A DNA stretch of 5,593 bases from SZUA-430 sp964561925 (GCA_964561925.1 CAZLRW010000191.1:1-5593); one strand, 5' to 3'. Positions 1 through 5,593 are shown, counted from the stretch's first letter. Numbers and translations: made by a program. The notes: generated from the sequence alone by a model not told the origin.

Positions 1-72
1 GTCGACCCCACGCGCCTCAGCAAGATCGCGGTGCGCGAAACCTGGGTCGAGGGCGTGAAGCGAACATCCTAA
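1..72 (+). CDS. C-terminal tail of a probable YtcJ-like amidohydrolase (5' end outside window)
   Basis: The frame is open from the first base and ends at TAA (70-72), leaving 23 residues. The fragment contains I-A-V-R-E-T-W-V-E-G, which resembles the extreme C-terminus of YtcJ/N-substituted-formamide-deformylase-type amidohydrolases, where a final beta strand 'I-x-V-x-E-T-W-V-x-G' closes the small beta-sandwich domain. Those enzymes hydrolyse amide-like bonds using one or two metal ions; none of the metal-binding residues lie in this fragment, so function rests on the tail alone. Its stop overlaps the stop of the convergent beta-lactamase-fold hydrolase gene. The family call is inferred from a short motif; that it is a coding 3' end is more secure than the family name. 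Confidence 0.5.
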   Translation, partial: VDPTRLSKIAVRETWVEGVKRTS

Positions 73-1325
73 AACCCGACCTTCGCCTTCGCACTCCCGC
101 CGTCGCGGTCGCTCGTGAACGCCGAATAGACCATCGTGCGCAACTCCCGCCGGATCGGATAGGTGCTGGAGGGGATAAGCTGCGTCATAAAGATCGTGAT
201 CAGCTCCTCTTTCGGGTCGATCCAGAACGAGGTCGACGCCGCGCCGCCCCACGAGTATTCGCCGACCGAACCCGGGATCATCGTCTTCGCCGGATCCATC
301 GTCACCGAGAAGCCGAGCCCGAACCCAATGCCGTTATAGGCCGCCTCGCTGAACAGCGAACGCGAGAGCTGCGGCAGATCCTTGCCGTCCGGTAGATGGT
401 TCGCCGTCATGAGTTCGATCGTCTTCGGGCTCACGATCTGCACCCCGTCAAGCGAGCCGCCGTTCAGCAGCATTCGGCAGAAGCGGAGATAATCGCTCGC
501 CGTCGAAACCAACCCGCCACCGCCGGAAACGAAACTCGGTGGCTGCAGATAGGGGCTCTTCGCCGGATCGTCCTGCAGCTCCATCCCGCCTTTCGCCGGA
601 ATGTAGCAAGCGGCGAAGCGCGCCTCCTTCCCCGGATGCACGTGGAAGTCCGTGTCGACCATGCCGAGCGGGTTGAAGATCTTGCCGCGCAGATACTCCT
701 CGAACTTCTTGCCCGAGATCTTCTCGACGAGATAACCGACAATGTCCGTCGAAACAGAATAGTTCCACGCCGTCCCCGGCGAAAACTCGAGCGGAAGCTT
801 GCCCAGGTTCTCGACCATGCCGTCCAGCGTGCCGCTCTTCTCGATCTCGCCGATCTTGAGCTTGCGATAGGCCGCATCGACGTTCGTCGATTCCTGAAAC
901 CCGTAGGTCAGACCCGACGTGTGCCGCAGCAAGTCGATGATCAGCATCGGCCGCTCGGGCCGCTTCGTGCGGAACGTCTGCATGAAGCCGCCGACGAACA
1001 CGCCAAGGTCCTTCCACGCCGGAATGTATTTGTGCACCGGCTCGTCGAGCGCGACCAAACCCTGCTCGACCAGCTGCATGAACGCGATCGACGTAACCGG
1101 CTTCGTCATCGAATAGATGCGGAAGATCGTATCGTCCTTGACCGGTTTCTTGCGCTCGACGTCCGCCATCCCGAACGCGGAGAAATGCGCGGTCTCGCCG
1201 CGCCGATGCACGACCACAAGCCCGCACGGCAAGCGCCCCGTGTCGATGTACTTGCGCCTCACGAAGTCGTCGATCCGCTCGAGCCGCGACGACGACAACC
1301 CAACCGCTTCCGGACGTGCGCTCAT
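69..1325 (-). CDS. Serine hydrolase of the beta-lactamase/esterase (EstB-like) superfamily
   Basis: A 418-residue protein with the penicillin-binding-protein/class C beta-lactamase fold. The nucleophile motif S-x-x-K is S72-M-T-K75, in 'YSMTKPVTS'. The tyrosine motif is Y189-S-V in 'WNYSVSTDIVGYLVEKISG', and the third motif is W359-G-G where true beta-lactamases have K-T-G. 'LLRHTSGLTYG' (132-142) is another family hallmark. The Y-S-V and W-G-G variants are typical of EstB-type esterases, so an esterase or amidase/peptidase role is more likely than antibiotic resistance; the substrate cannot be read. No signal peptide is visible, so it is probably cytoplasmic. The ATG at 1325 is supported by AGGAA (minus strand, 1333-1337) 7 nt upstream, and by the N-terminus starting just before the conserved 'LSSSRLERID' helix. 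It is on the same strand as tldD and the Rieske gene, 86 bp beyond the latter, and has its own candidate promoter. Confidence 0.9.
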   Translation of the reverse strand: MSARPEAVGLSSSRLERIDDFVRRKYIDTGRLPCGLVVVHRRGETAHFSAFGMADVERKKPVKDDTIFRIYSMTKPVTSIAFMQLVEQGLVALDEPVHKYIPAWKDLGVFVGGFMQTFRTKRPERPMLIIDLLRHTSGLTYGFQESTNVDAAYRKLKIGEIEKSGTLDGMVENLGKLPLEFSPGTAWNYSVSTDIVGYLVEKISGKKFEEYLRGKIFNPLGMVDTDFHVHPGKEARFAACYIPAKGGMELQDDPAKSPYLQPPSFVSGGGGLVSTASDYLRFCRMLLNGGSLDGVQIVSPKTIELMTANHLPDGKDLPQLSRSLFSEAAYNGIGFGLGFSVTMDPAKTMIPGSVGEYSWGGAASTSFWIDPKEELITIFMTQLIPSSTYPIRRELRTMVYSAFTSDRDGGSAKAKVGF

Positions 1326-1357
1326 CTGTTGGTTCCTGTGCTGAATGGCGATGGCCG

Positions 1358-1366
1358 ATCATAGCA
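1358..1366 (-). promoter_or_regulatory. Candidate extended -10 promoter for the beta-lactamase-fold hydrolase
   Basis: On the minus strand the gap reads TGCTATGAT. This is an extended -10 element (TGn) followed by TATGAT, which matches five of six bases of the sigma70 hexamer. The best upstream -35 match is TTGTGT, with a short 15-nt spacer, which suits an extended -10 promoter that depends little on its -35. Transcription would start near 1351, giving a leader of about 25 nt that contains the AGGAA ribosome site (1333-1337). The assignment is from pattern and position only. Confidence 0.45.
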
Positions 1367-1389
1367 AGAAAGACCGAAACACAAAGACC

Positions 1390-1405
1390 GCCGCCCCGGC
1401 GCGGC
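1390..1405 (-). terminator. Weak hairpin after the Rieske gene, possible terminator
   Basis: Read on the minus strand just after the Rieske stop codon, GCCGC and GCGGC form a 5-bp stem around a 6-nt GC loop, followed after two bases by a mildly T-rich run (TCTTTGTGTTT). It is in the right place to end the tldD-Rieske transcript before the hydrolase promoter. The stem is short and there is no clean U tract, so read-through into the hydrolase gene is quite possible. Confidence 0.25.
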
Positions 1406-1411
1406 CACGTT

Positions 1412-2437
1412 TCAGTCCGCCGGCAGCGACGCCGCCACAAACTTCTGAAACCAGGCGACCCCCGCCTCATGCCGCGGCGAGAGCACGCCTGCCTGATAGA
1501 TGCCGGCGTCGATGTTCGTCTGCACGCGCTCACAGATCCACTTGTCTTCCGCGGTCACGATCCCGGACGTGCCGATCACCTGTTGCCGCCGGAAGGGATC
1601 GGTGGCGGCCTCGCGCGTGAGGTAGAAGTCGTAGACGAGCCGCGTGCCGCCAAGCCCGATCGGTGTCATGCGCTCCATCATCAATCCGTGCTCGTACACA
1701 TTGAGCCCCAGATTGGGCAGCGCGAACGCCCAAAGCCCGTCATAGACGCCGTCCGTCAACTTCGGCGGCGCATAGTGAAAGCAGAGCGCGCCCTCGACCG
1801 TCACCGCGTATTTCGTGGCGTCCACTTCCGCGTTCAGCTGCGGGTGAACGAGCGGGATGTGATAACCCTCGAGATAATTCTCGACATAGACCTTCCAATT
1901 GCACGCGATGTCGTGCGTGCGGCGGTCGGCATGCACCAACGCCTCGAGGTCGCGCCCGCCGAGCCGCGCGTCCAGCGGCGCCAGATGCGCCGCAAGGGCA
2001 GGGGCATTCGCATCCGCGTTGACGAACACGAACCCGCGCCACGTCTCGACCTTGAGCTCGAACAGCGAATAGTCGCGCGGATCGAACCCAACCGCCGCGC
2101 CGAAGTCGCGCGCGTTCCTGAGCCGCCCGTCGAGCGTATAGACCCACCCGTGATAACGGCACACCAAAGAGCCGCCGCAGTTTCCGCGCTCGTCCTCGAA
2201 CAAGTGCCCGGCGCGATGCCGGCACACGTTGTGAAACGCCTTAAGCCCGCCGGGCGTGCGCACGACGAGCAGCGGATAGCCCGCGATCGTCGCCGTTAGG
2301 ACATCGCCGTCGCGCTGCAGTTCTGACTGGTGCCCCATGAACAGCCATGCGCGCCCGAACACGGCCTTGCGCTCGGCCGCATACCGAGCGGGGTCGCGAT
2401 AGACGGAAGCGGCTGCCGTGGCGGTCAGCTGGGACAT
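1412..2437 (-). CDS. Rieske [2Fe-2S] non-heme iron oxygenase, alpha (catalytic) subunit
   Basis: A 341-residue Rieske oxygenase. The N-terminal Rieske domain binds a [2Fe-2S] cluster through C72-x-H74 and C93-x-x-H96. The catalytic domain has 'ENYLEGYHIPLVHP', giving the mononuclear iron ligands H193 and H198; the third is probably D298, in 'AEDKWICERVQ'. The residue expected to carry electrons from the neighbouring subunit's cluster is E190. The C-terminus ('SPRHEAGVAWF') resembles choline-monooxygenase/carnitine-oxygenase-like members, so an oxidative demethylase or monooxygenase on a small substrate is possible, but the substrate cannot be read. Such enzymes need a ferredoxin reductase, and none is encoded here. 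It starts 12 bp after the tldD stop with only a weak ribosome site, suggesting cotranscription and perhaps translational coupling. At 341 residues it is at the short end of the family, but both domains are complete. Confidence 0.93.
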   Translation of the reverse strand: MSQLTATAAASVYRDPARYAAERKAVFGRAWLFMGHQSELQRDGDVLTATIAGYPLLVVRTPGGLKAFHNVCRHRAGHLFEDERGNCGGSLVCRYHGWVYTLDGRLRNARDFGAAVGFDPRDYSLFELKVETWRGFVFVNADANAPALAAHLAPLDARLGGRDLEALVHADRRTHDIACNWKVYVENYLEGYHIPLVHPQLNAEVDATKYAVTVEGALCFHYAPPKLTDGVYDGLWAFALPNLGLNVYEHGLMMERMTPIGLGGTRLVYDFYLTREAATDPFRRQQVIGTSGIVTAEDKWICERVQTNIDAGIYQAGVLSPRHEAGVAWFQKFVAASLPAD

Positions 2438-2449
2438 GAGCCCAGCGTA

Positions 2450-3871
2450 TCAGGCCGTTCCGCCGACCGTCAGCCCTTCGATCAAGAGCGTCGGTTGCCC
2501 CACGCCGACCGGAACGCCTTGCCCGTTCTTGCCGCACGTGCCGATGCCGGTGTCGAGCTTCAGATCGTTGCCCACTTTCTGCACGCGGGTCAGCGAATCC
2601 GGTCCGTTCCCGATCAACGTCGCGCCTTTGACCGGCGCGCCCACCTTGCCGTTTTCGATGCGATAGGCCTCGGTGCACGAGAACACGAACTTCCCGCTCG
2701 TGATGTCGACTTGGCCCCCGCCGAAGTTCACCGCATAGATGCCGTTCTTGACGCCGGCCAAGATCTCTTGCGGGTCGTGCGGCCCGGCGAGCATGAACGT
2801 GTTCGTCATGCGCGGCAGGATCGAATAGGCATGGCTTTGCCGCCGCCCGTTGCCGGTCGCCTTCATCCCCATCAACCGCGCGTTCTGCCTGTCCTGCAAA
2901 TAGCCTTTGAGAATCCCATCCTCGATCAAGACGGTGCGCGACGTCGGCGTGCCTTCGTCGTCGACCGAGAGCGAACCGCGCCGCGAGTCCATCGTGCCGT
3001 CGTCGACGACGGTGACGCCGGGTGCTGCGACCCGCTGACCGAGCAGTCCCGCGAACGCGCTCGTCTTCTTGCGGTTAAAATCGCCCTCAAGCCCGTGCCC
3101 GATCGCCTCGTGCAGCAAGATGCCGGGCCACCCCGGCCCCAGCACCACGGGCATCACCCCGGCCGGCGCCGGCACCGACTGCAGATTGACGAGCGCCTGG
3201 CGCAGCGCCTCGTCGACGCCCGCTTTCCAATTCGTCGGGTCCATATAGAAGTCGTAAGCCGTGCGCCCGCCCATCCCGTGCGAGCCCGATTCCTGCCGGT
3301 CGCCTTCGCCGGCCACGATCGACACGTTGAGCCGCACGAGCGGCCGCACGTCGCGCACCGTCATGCCGTCGGGCCGGATGATCTCGACCGCTTGCCACTC
3401 GCCGAACATGGAGCACGAGACCTGCCGGACGCGCGAATCCTTCGCGCGCGCATAGGCGTCGATATCAGCAAGCAGCTTCGTCTTCGCCGCGAACGGCGTC
3501 CCATCGATCGGGTTTTTGTCGGAATAGAGTTTGACGTTGGTGCGCGCGGGGCCCGCCGCCATCGTGCCGCTATAGCCGCTCTTGACCGCTTGCACGGCGC
3601 CCGCCGCCCGGCGCATCGCGTCTTCGCTCAACTCAGACGCATGCGCAAATCCGATCGCCTCGCCCGCCACCGCGCGCAGACCGAACCCCTGCGTCGTATC
3701 GAAGCTGGCCGACTTCATGCGCCCGTCGTCGAACACGAAACTTTCGGTCAGCCGGTATTCGAGAAACAGCTCGCCGTCGTCGCTGTCTTTCAGCGCCTCG
3801 GCCGTGATGCGCTCGACATTGCCGCGGTCGAGGCCGGTCTGCGTGAAGAAGAGATCGTGCGTTGCGGACAT
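2450..3871 (-). CDS. tldD: Metalloprotease subunit TldD
   Basis: A 473-residue protein close in length to E. coli TldD (481). It has the zinc-protease motif H254-E-A-I-G-H259 within 'LLHEAIGHGLEGDFNRKKTS'. The late cysteine C446, in 'GTCGKNGQGVPVGVGQP', fits the third zinc ligand of the family. The N-terminal half (about 1-230) is the usual TldD/PmbA wall domain and the C-terminal half carries the active site. TldD with TldE/PmbA forms a cytoplasmic heterodimer that degrades unfolded peptides, and in some bacteria processes microcin B17 or helps degrade the CcdA antitoxin. The TldE/PmbA gene is not in the window, and no RiPP precursor was seen. The ATG at 3871 follows AAGAGG (minus strand, 3879-3884) by 7 nt, and the N-terminus matches the family. 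It is divergent from coxB, as in many alphaproteobacteria, and probably heads a two-gene unit with the Rieske gene. Confidence 0.96.
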   Translation of the reverse strand: MSATHDLFFTQTGLDRGNVERITAEALKDSDDGELFLEYRLTESFVFDDGRMKSASFDTTQGFGLRAVAGEAIGFAHASELSEDAMRRAAGAVQAVKSGYSGTMAAGPARTNVKLYSDKNPIDGTPFAAKTKLLADIDAYARAKDSRVRQVSCSMFGEWQAVEIIRPDGMTVRDVRPLVRLNVSIVAGEGDRQESGSHGMGGRTAYDFYMDPTNWKAGVDEALRQALVNLQSVPAPAGVMPVVLGPGWPGILLHEAIGHGLEGDFNRKKTSAFAGLLGQRVAAPGVTVVDDGTMDSRRGSLSVDDEGTPTSRTVLIEDGILKGYLQDRQNARLMGMKATGNGRRQSHAYSILPRMTNTFMLAGPHDPQEILAGVKNGIYAVNFGGGQVDITSGKFVFSCTEAYRIENGKVGAPVKGATLIGNGPDSLTRVQKVGNDLKLDTGIGTCGKNGQGVPVGVGQPTLLIEGLTVGGTA

Positions 3872-3904
3872 GGCGTGGCCTCTTGTCGAGTGAACTGTCG
3901 CGTG

Positions 3905-3932
3905 AAACTAGGCGCTTCGGAGTTGCGGTCAA
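3905..3932 (-). promoter_or_regulatory. Candidate sigma70-type promoter for tldD
   Basis: On the minus strand, TTGACC (3932-3927, five of six bases of the -35 consensus) lies 16 nt before TAGTTT (3910-3905, a weak three of six match to the -10). Transcription would start near 3898, leaving a leader of about 26 nt with the AAGAGG ribosome site. The -35 lies inside an inverted repeat (3924-3938), so a repressor bound there could block it. Pattern-based only. Confidence 0.4.
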
Positions 3933-3938
3933 TCCGCA
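3924..3938. repeat. Perfect inverted repeat TGCGG-N5-CCGCA, possible operator
   Basis: TGCGG (3924-3928) and CCGCA (3934-3938) are perfect inverted copies separated by five bases. The repeat covers most of the candidate tldD -35 hexamer on the minus strand and lies about 15 bp from the RegR-like box. This spacing and symmetry suit a dimeric DNA-binding protein, but a 5-bp arm in GC-rich DNA can arise by chance. Confidence 0.3.
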
Positions 3939-3952
3939 GTCGCCTCAGAGTT

Positions 3953-3967
3953 GTGGCATAAGGTCGC
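3953..3967 (+). promoter_or_regulatory. RegR/PrrA/RegA-like binding box upstream of coxB
   Basis: The 15-mer GTGGCATAAGGTCGC matches 10 of the 11 specified positions of the Bradyrhizobium RegR consensus as I recall it (GNG-R-C-R-TT-NN-GNCGC); the one mismatch is A for the second T. RegR belongs to the redox-responsive RegA/PrrA/ActR/RoxR family of response regulators, which control respiratory oxidase genes in alphaproteobacteria. Its centre (3960) lies about 58 bp before the expected coxB transcription start, a position suited to an activator, and the coxB promoter lacks a good -35. It could also act on the divergent tldD promoter, about 60 bp from that start. The match is seen; the regulator is inferred. 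Confidence 0.5.
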
Positions 3968-3972
3968 AATGA

Positions 3973-3991
3973 CGGCGCATACTTCGCGCCG
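3973..3991. repeat. Perfect 6-bp inverted repeat in the coxB promoter region
   Basis: CGGCGC (3973-3978) and GCGCCG (3986-3991) pair perfectly around a 7-nt loop (ATACTTC). The repeat sits between the RegR-like box and the coxB -10 element, where the -35 would be, so it may be a second regulator site. It is probably not transcribed in the coxB direction. It carries no T tract and is not a good terminator. Confidence 0.3.
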
Positions 3992-4006
3992 CTAAATCGC
4001 GTCCTC

Positions 4007-4012
4007 TAGAAT
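4007..4012 (+). promoter_or_regulatory. Candidate -10 element of the coxB promoter
   Basis: TAGAAT matches five of six bases of the -10 consensus. At a 17-18 nt spacing the upstream hexamers (TCGCGC or TTCGCG) are poor -35 matches, which fits a promoter needing an activator bound at the box 40-54 bp upstream. Transcription would begin near 4018, giving a coxB leader of about 70 nt. Confidence 0.4.
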
Positions 4013-4031
4013 TACCTCACGGTCGGGCCTA

Positions 4032-4056
4032 AAGGGCGATTCCCCTTGGGGTTTTT
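4032..4056 (+). promoter_or_regulatory. Foldable element in the coxB leader (alternative stems plus T5)
   Basis: AAGGG (4032-4036) can pair with CCCTT (4043-4047) around a 6-nt loop. The same C run is also part of the palindrome-like CCCCTTGGGG (4042-4051), followed by TTTTT (4052-4056). The second form has only a 2-nt loop and cannot fold well, so a true terminator is unlikely; a leader structure that affects translation or message stability is possible. Evidence is from sequence symmetry only. Confidence 0.25.
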
Positions 4057-4090
4057 CAAATCATATCGGCGGAACGGGGCTGGCAGGCGC

Positions 4091-4936
4091 ATGCGCGCAT
4101 CGATGCGAATTGCAAACACGATTCTTTTGGGCCTCGCAGCTGCGGTCGTGACCGCGGGCACGGCGCTCGCGACGGAAGGCGGCTACGCGGTGCCCGAGCA
4201 GATCGGCTTGATGCCCGCCGCGACCGAGCACATGCAGGACATCCACGAATTCCACAACCTGCTGCTCGTCATCATCACCGGCATCACGTTGTTCGTCCTG
4301 GGTCTCTTGTTGTGGGTCATGGTCCGCTACAACGCCCGCGTGAACCCCAAGCCGGCGACCTGGTCGCACAACACGCTGGTCGAGATCATTTGGACGGTCC
4401 TGCCGATCGTGATCCTGGTCGTGATCGCGATCCCCTCGTTCCGCTACCTCTATATAGGCGAGGTCGTGCCGGAAAAGGTCGATCTCACGGTCAAGGCGAC
4501 CGGTCATCAGTGGTACTGGTCCTATGAGTACCCCGACCACGGCAATTTCGCGTTCGAAGCACTGATGCTCGACGACGAAAAGGCGAAGGCGGCCGGCGAA
4601 CCGCGACTCCTGGCCGTCGACAACCGCGTCGTTGTCCCGGTCGGCAAGGTCGTGCGCGTGATCGTGACCGCCAAAGACGTGATTCACTCCTGGACGATCC
4701 CCGCCTTCGGCGCGAAGATCGACGGCGTTCCGGGCAAGCTGAACGAGACCTGGTTCAAGGCCGAACGCGAAGGCGTCTTTTACGGCCAGTGCTCCGAACT
4801 TTGCGGCTCGCGCCACGCCTTCATGCCGATCGCGGTCGAGGTCGTGAGCCAGGAGCGCTTCGACCAATGGGTCGCCGAAGCCAAAACGAAATTCGCCGCG
4901 ACTGACAGCGCGCCGGCTGCGCTCGCCTCTCGCTAA
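4091..4936 (+). CDS. coxB: Cytochrome c oxidase subunit II (CuA subunit)
   Basis: A 281-residue aa3-type oxidase subunit II that accepts electrons from cytochrome c on the periplasmic side. Residues 1-27 form a signal peptide ending A-L-A. Two membrane helices follow, about 57-80 and 98-121. The periplasmic cupredoxin domain has the aromatic stretch 'GHQWYWSYEYPD' (138-149), which contains the tryptophan that receives electrons. The CuA ligands are complete: H199, C234, E236 (backbone), C238, H242 and M245, in 'CSELCGSRHAFM'. The frame is open upstream to a TTG at 4046, but that start would add 15 residues before the signal peptide. ATG 4091 gives a normal signal peptide and lies behind GGCAGG and ACGGGG, both imperfectly spaced ribosome sites. 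ATG 4103 is the alternative. coxA follows after 20 bp, so the two are surely one operon. No heme-c motif is seen, so this is not a caa3 subunit II. Confidence 0.97.
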   Translation: MRASMRIANTILLGLAAAVVTAGTALATEGGYAVPEQIGLMPAATEHMQDIHEFHNLLLVIITGITLFVLGLLLWVMVRYNARVNPKPATWSHNTLVEIIWTVLPIVILVVIAIPSFRYLYIGEVVPEKVDLTVKATGHQWYWSYEYPDHGNFAFEALMLDDEKAKAAGEPRLLAVDNRVVVPVGKVVRVIVTAKDVIHSWTIPAFGAKIDGVPGKLNETWFKAEREGVFYGQCSELCGSRHAFMPIAVEVVSQERFDQWVAEAKTKFAATDSAPAALASR

Positions 4937-4940
4937 CGCT

Positions 4941-4946
4941 TAGGAG
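4941..4946 (+). promoter_or_regulatory. Ribosome binding site of coxA
   Basis: TAGGAG in the 20-bp gap after the coxB stop (4934-4936) lies 10 nt before ATG 4957. It is a stronger Shine-Dalgarno site than that of coxB, and it settles the coxA start. Confidence 0.75.
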
Positions 4947-4956
4947 CATTTCAGAT

Positions 4957-5593
4957 ATGGCGACCGCGCAACACGCCGACGCTCACGATCACCACCCCAC
5001 GGGCTGGCGCCGATTCGTCTATTCGACGAACCACAAAGACATCGGCACGATGTACCTCATCTTCGCGATCTTTGCCGGTTTGGTCGGCGGCGCGTTGTCG
5101 GTCGGCATCCGCCTCGAACTCGAACAGCCGGGCGTGCAGTGGTTCGCTGGTAACGAACATCTCTACAACGTCTTCGTCACCGCGCACGCGCTGATCATGA
5201 TCTTCTTCATGGTCATGCCCGCCATGATCGGCGGCTTCGGCAACTGGTTCGTGCCGCTGATGATCGGGGCGCCCGATATGGCGTTCCCGCGCATGAACAA
5301 CATCTCGTTCTGGCTGCTGCCGTTCTCGTTCCTGTTGCTGATCCTTTCGATGTTCATGGAGGGCGACAGTGGCGGCCACGGCGTGGGCGGCGGCTGGACG
5401 ATCTACGCGCCTCTGTCGACGACCGGCTCGCCCGGTCCCGCGATGGACTTCGCGATCCTCTCGCTGCACATCGCGGGCGCGTCCTCGATCCTGGGCGCGA
5501 TCAACTTCATCACCACGATCTTCAACATGCGCGCGCCCGGCATGACGCTGCACCGCATGCCGCTGTTCGTGTGGTCGATCCTGGTCACCGTGT
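4957..5593 (+). CDS. coxA: Cytochrome c oxidase subunit I, N-terminal 212 residues (3' end outside window)
   Basis: The first 212 residues of the heme-copper oxidase catalytic subunit, which reduces oxygen to water and pumps protons. After a histidine-rich cytoplasmic tail (residues 6-13) comes the conserved 'STNHKDIGTMYL'. H77, in 'VTAHALIMIFF', is a heme a ligand. The D-channel entrance is intact: N96 (GNW), D107 (GAPDMAFPRMNN) and N114, matching Rhodobacter N121, D132 and N139 in spacing. Helices lie near 30-52, 72-102, 115-134 and 163-190; a fifth begins about 202. 'GGGWTIYAPLS' and 'LHIAGASSILGAINF' are typical of A-family, mitochondrial-like oxidases. The glutamate of the G-H-P-E-V-Y motif, the CuB histidines and the heme a3 ligand fall beyond the edge, so this is a window truncation and not a broken gene. 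ctaB, ctaG and coxC usually follow in alphaproteobacteria, but cannot be seen here. Confidence 0.97.
   Translation, partial: MATAQHADAHDHHPTGWRRFVYSTNHKDIGTMYLIFAIFAGLVGGALSVGIRLELEQPGVQWFAGNEHLYNVFVTAHALIMIFFMVMPAMIGGFGNWFVPLMIGAPDMAFPRMNNISFWLLPFSFLLLILSMFMEGDSGGHGVGGGWTIYAPLSTTGSPGPAMDFAILSLHIAGASSILGAINFITTIFNMRAPGMTLHRMPLFVWSILVTV

Noticed and set aside
69..1325. Beta-lactamase (antibiotic resistance) function
   Set aside because: There is no K-T-G motif and no signal peptide; the Y-S-V and W-G-G motifs point to the EstB-like esterase branch.
396..2299. Long plus-strand frames opposite the hydrolase and Rieske genes (about 322 and 327 codons)
   Set aside because: The same shadow effect: low-complexity, Arg-rich translation, no motif, and complete real proteins on the other strand.
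2330..3961. A 543-codon open frame on the plus strand opposite tldD
   Set aside because: It is antisense to a clear tldD, its translation is rich in Arg, His and Ala with no recognisable domain, and long antisense frames are expected in GC-rich genes.
4042..4056. CCCCTTGGGG-TTTTT as an intrinsic terminator
   Set aside because: A 2-nt loop is too small for a stable hairpin, and a terminator here would cut off coxB from its only visible promoter.
4046..4090. TTG at 4046 as the coxB start
   Set aside because: It would place 15 extra, Arg-rich residues before a normal signal peptide, and it lies inside the leader palindrome with no ribosome site.
4061..4867. A 268-codon minus-strand frame opposite coxB
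   Set aside because: Asp-, His- and Arg-rich translation with no family resemblance, fully inside the coxB gene.
1..5593. CRISPR array, insertion sequence, phage genes or tRNA
   Set aside because: No spaced direct repeats, transposase motifs, terminal inverted repeats or cloverleaf-like stretch were seen; composition is even across the window.

Overview
This 5.6 kb, GC-rich window looks like ordinary chromosome from an alphaproteobacterium. The best evidence is the cytochrome c oxidase pair at the right end: CoxB with a cleavable signal peptide, and CoxA with the loop sequences typical of the alphaproteobacterial (mitochondrial-like) aa3 enzyme. A tldD gene divergent from coxB, and a RegR/PrrA-like box in front of coxB, fit the same group. 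I cannot name the genus.

Layout, left to right. Positions 1-72 hold the last 23 codons of a plus-strand gene, probably a YtcJ-like amidohydrolase. It overlaps by 4 bp, tail to tail, with a minus-strand gene for a serine beta-lactamase-fold hydrolase (69-1325), most likely an esterase or peptidase and not a resistance enzyme. Next come two closely linked minus-strand genes read right to left: tldD (2450-3871), a zinc metalloprotease subunit, then 12 bp later a Rieske non-heme iron oxygenase alpha subunit (1412-2437). A weak hairpin and an extended -10 promoter lie in the 85-86 bp between the Rieske gene and the hydrolase gene. A 219 bp divergent control region (3872-4090) separates tldD from coxB. 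It holds a candidate tldD promoter, a RegR/PrrA-like box, two inverted repeats, a good -10 hexamer for coxB and a foldable coxB leader. The plus-strand operon coxB (4091-4936) and coxA (4957 to beyond the window edge) closes the window.

How the genes work together: CoxB and CoxA are the two catalytic-core subunits of the terminal oxidase. CoxB takes electrons from cytochrome c through CuA and passes them to heme a in CoxA. TldD normally works as a heterodimer with TldE/PmbA, whose gene is not here. The Rieske oxygenase needs a reductase that is also not encoded here. No functional link between tldD, the Rieske gene and the hydrolase gene is shown beyond shared strand and close spacing.

I found no mobile element, CRISPR array, RNA gene or clearly undescribed system. 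The most interesting material is regulatory (the tldD-coxB region) and the tight tldD-Rieske pairing. The very long antisense reading frames opposite the real genes are GC-rich shadows.
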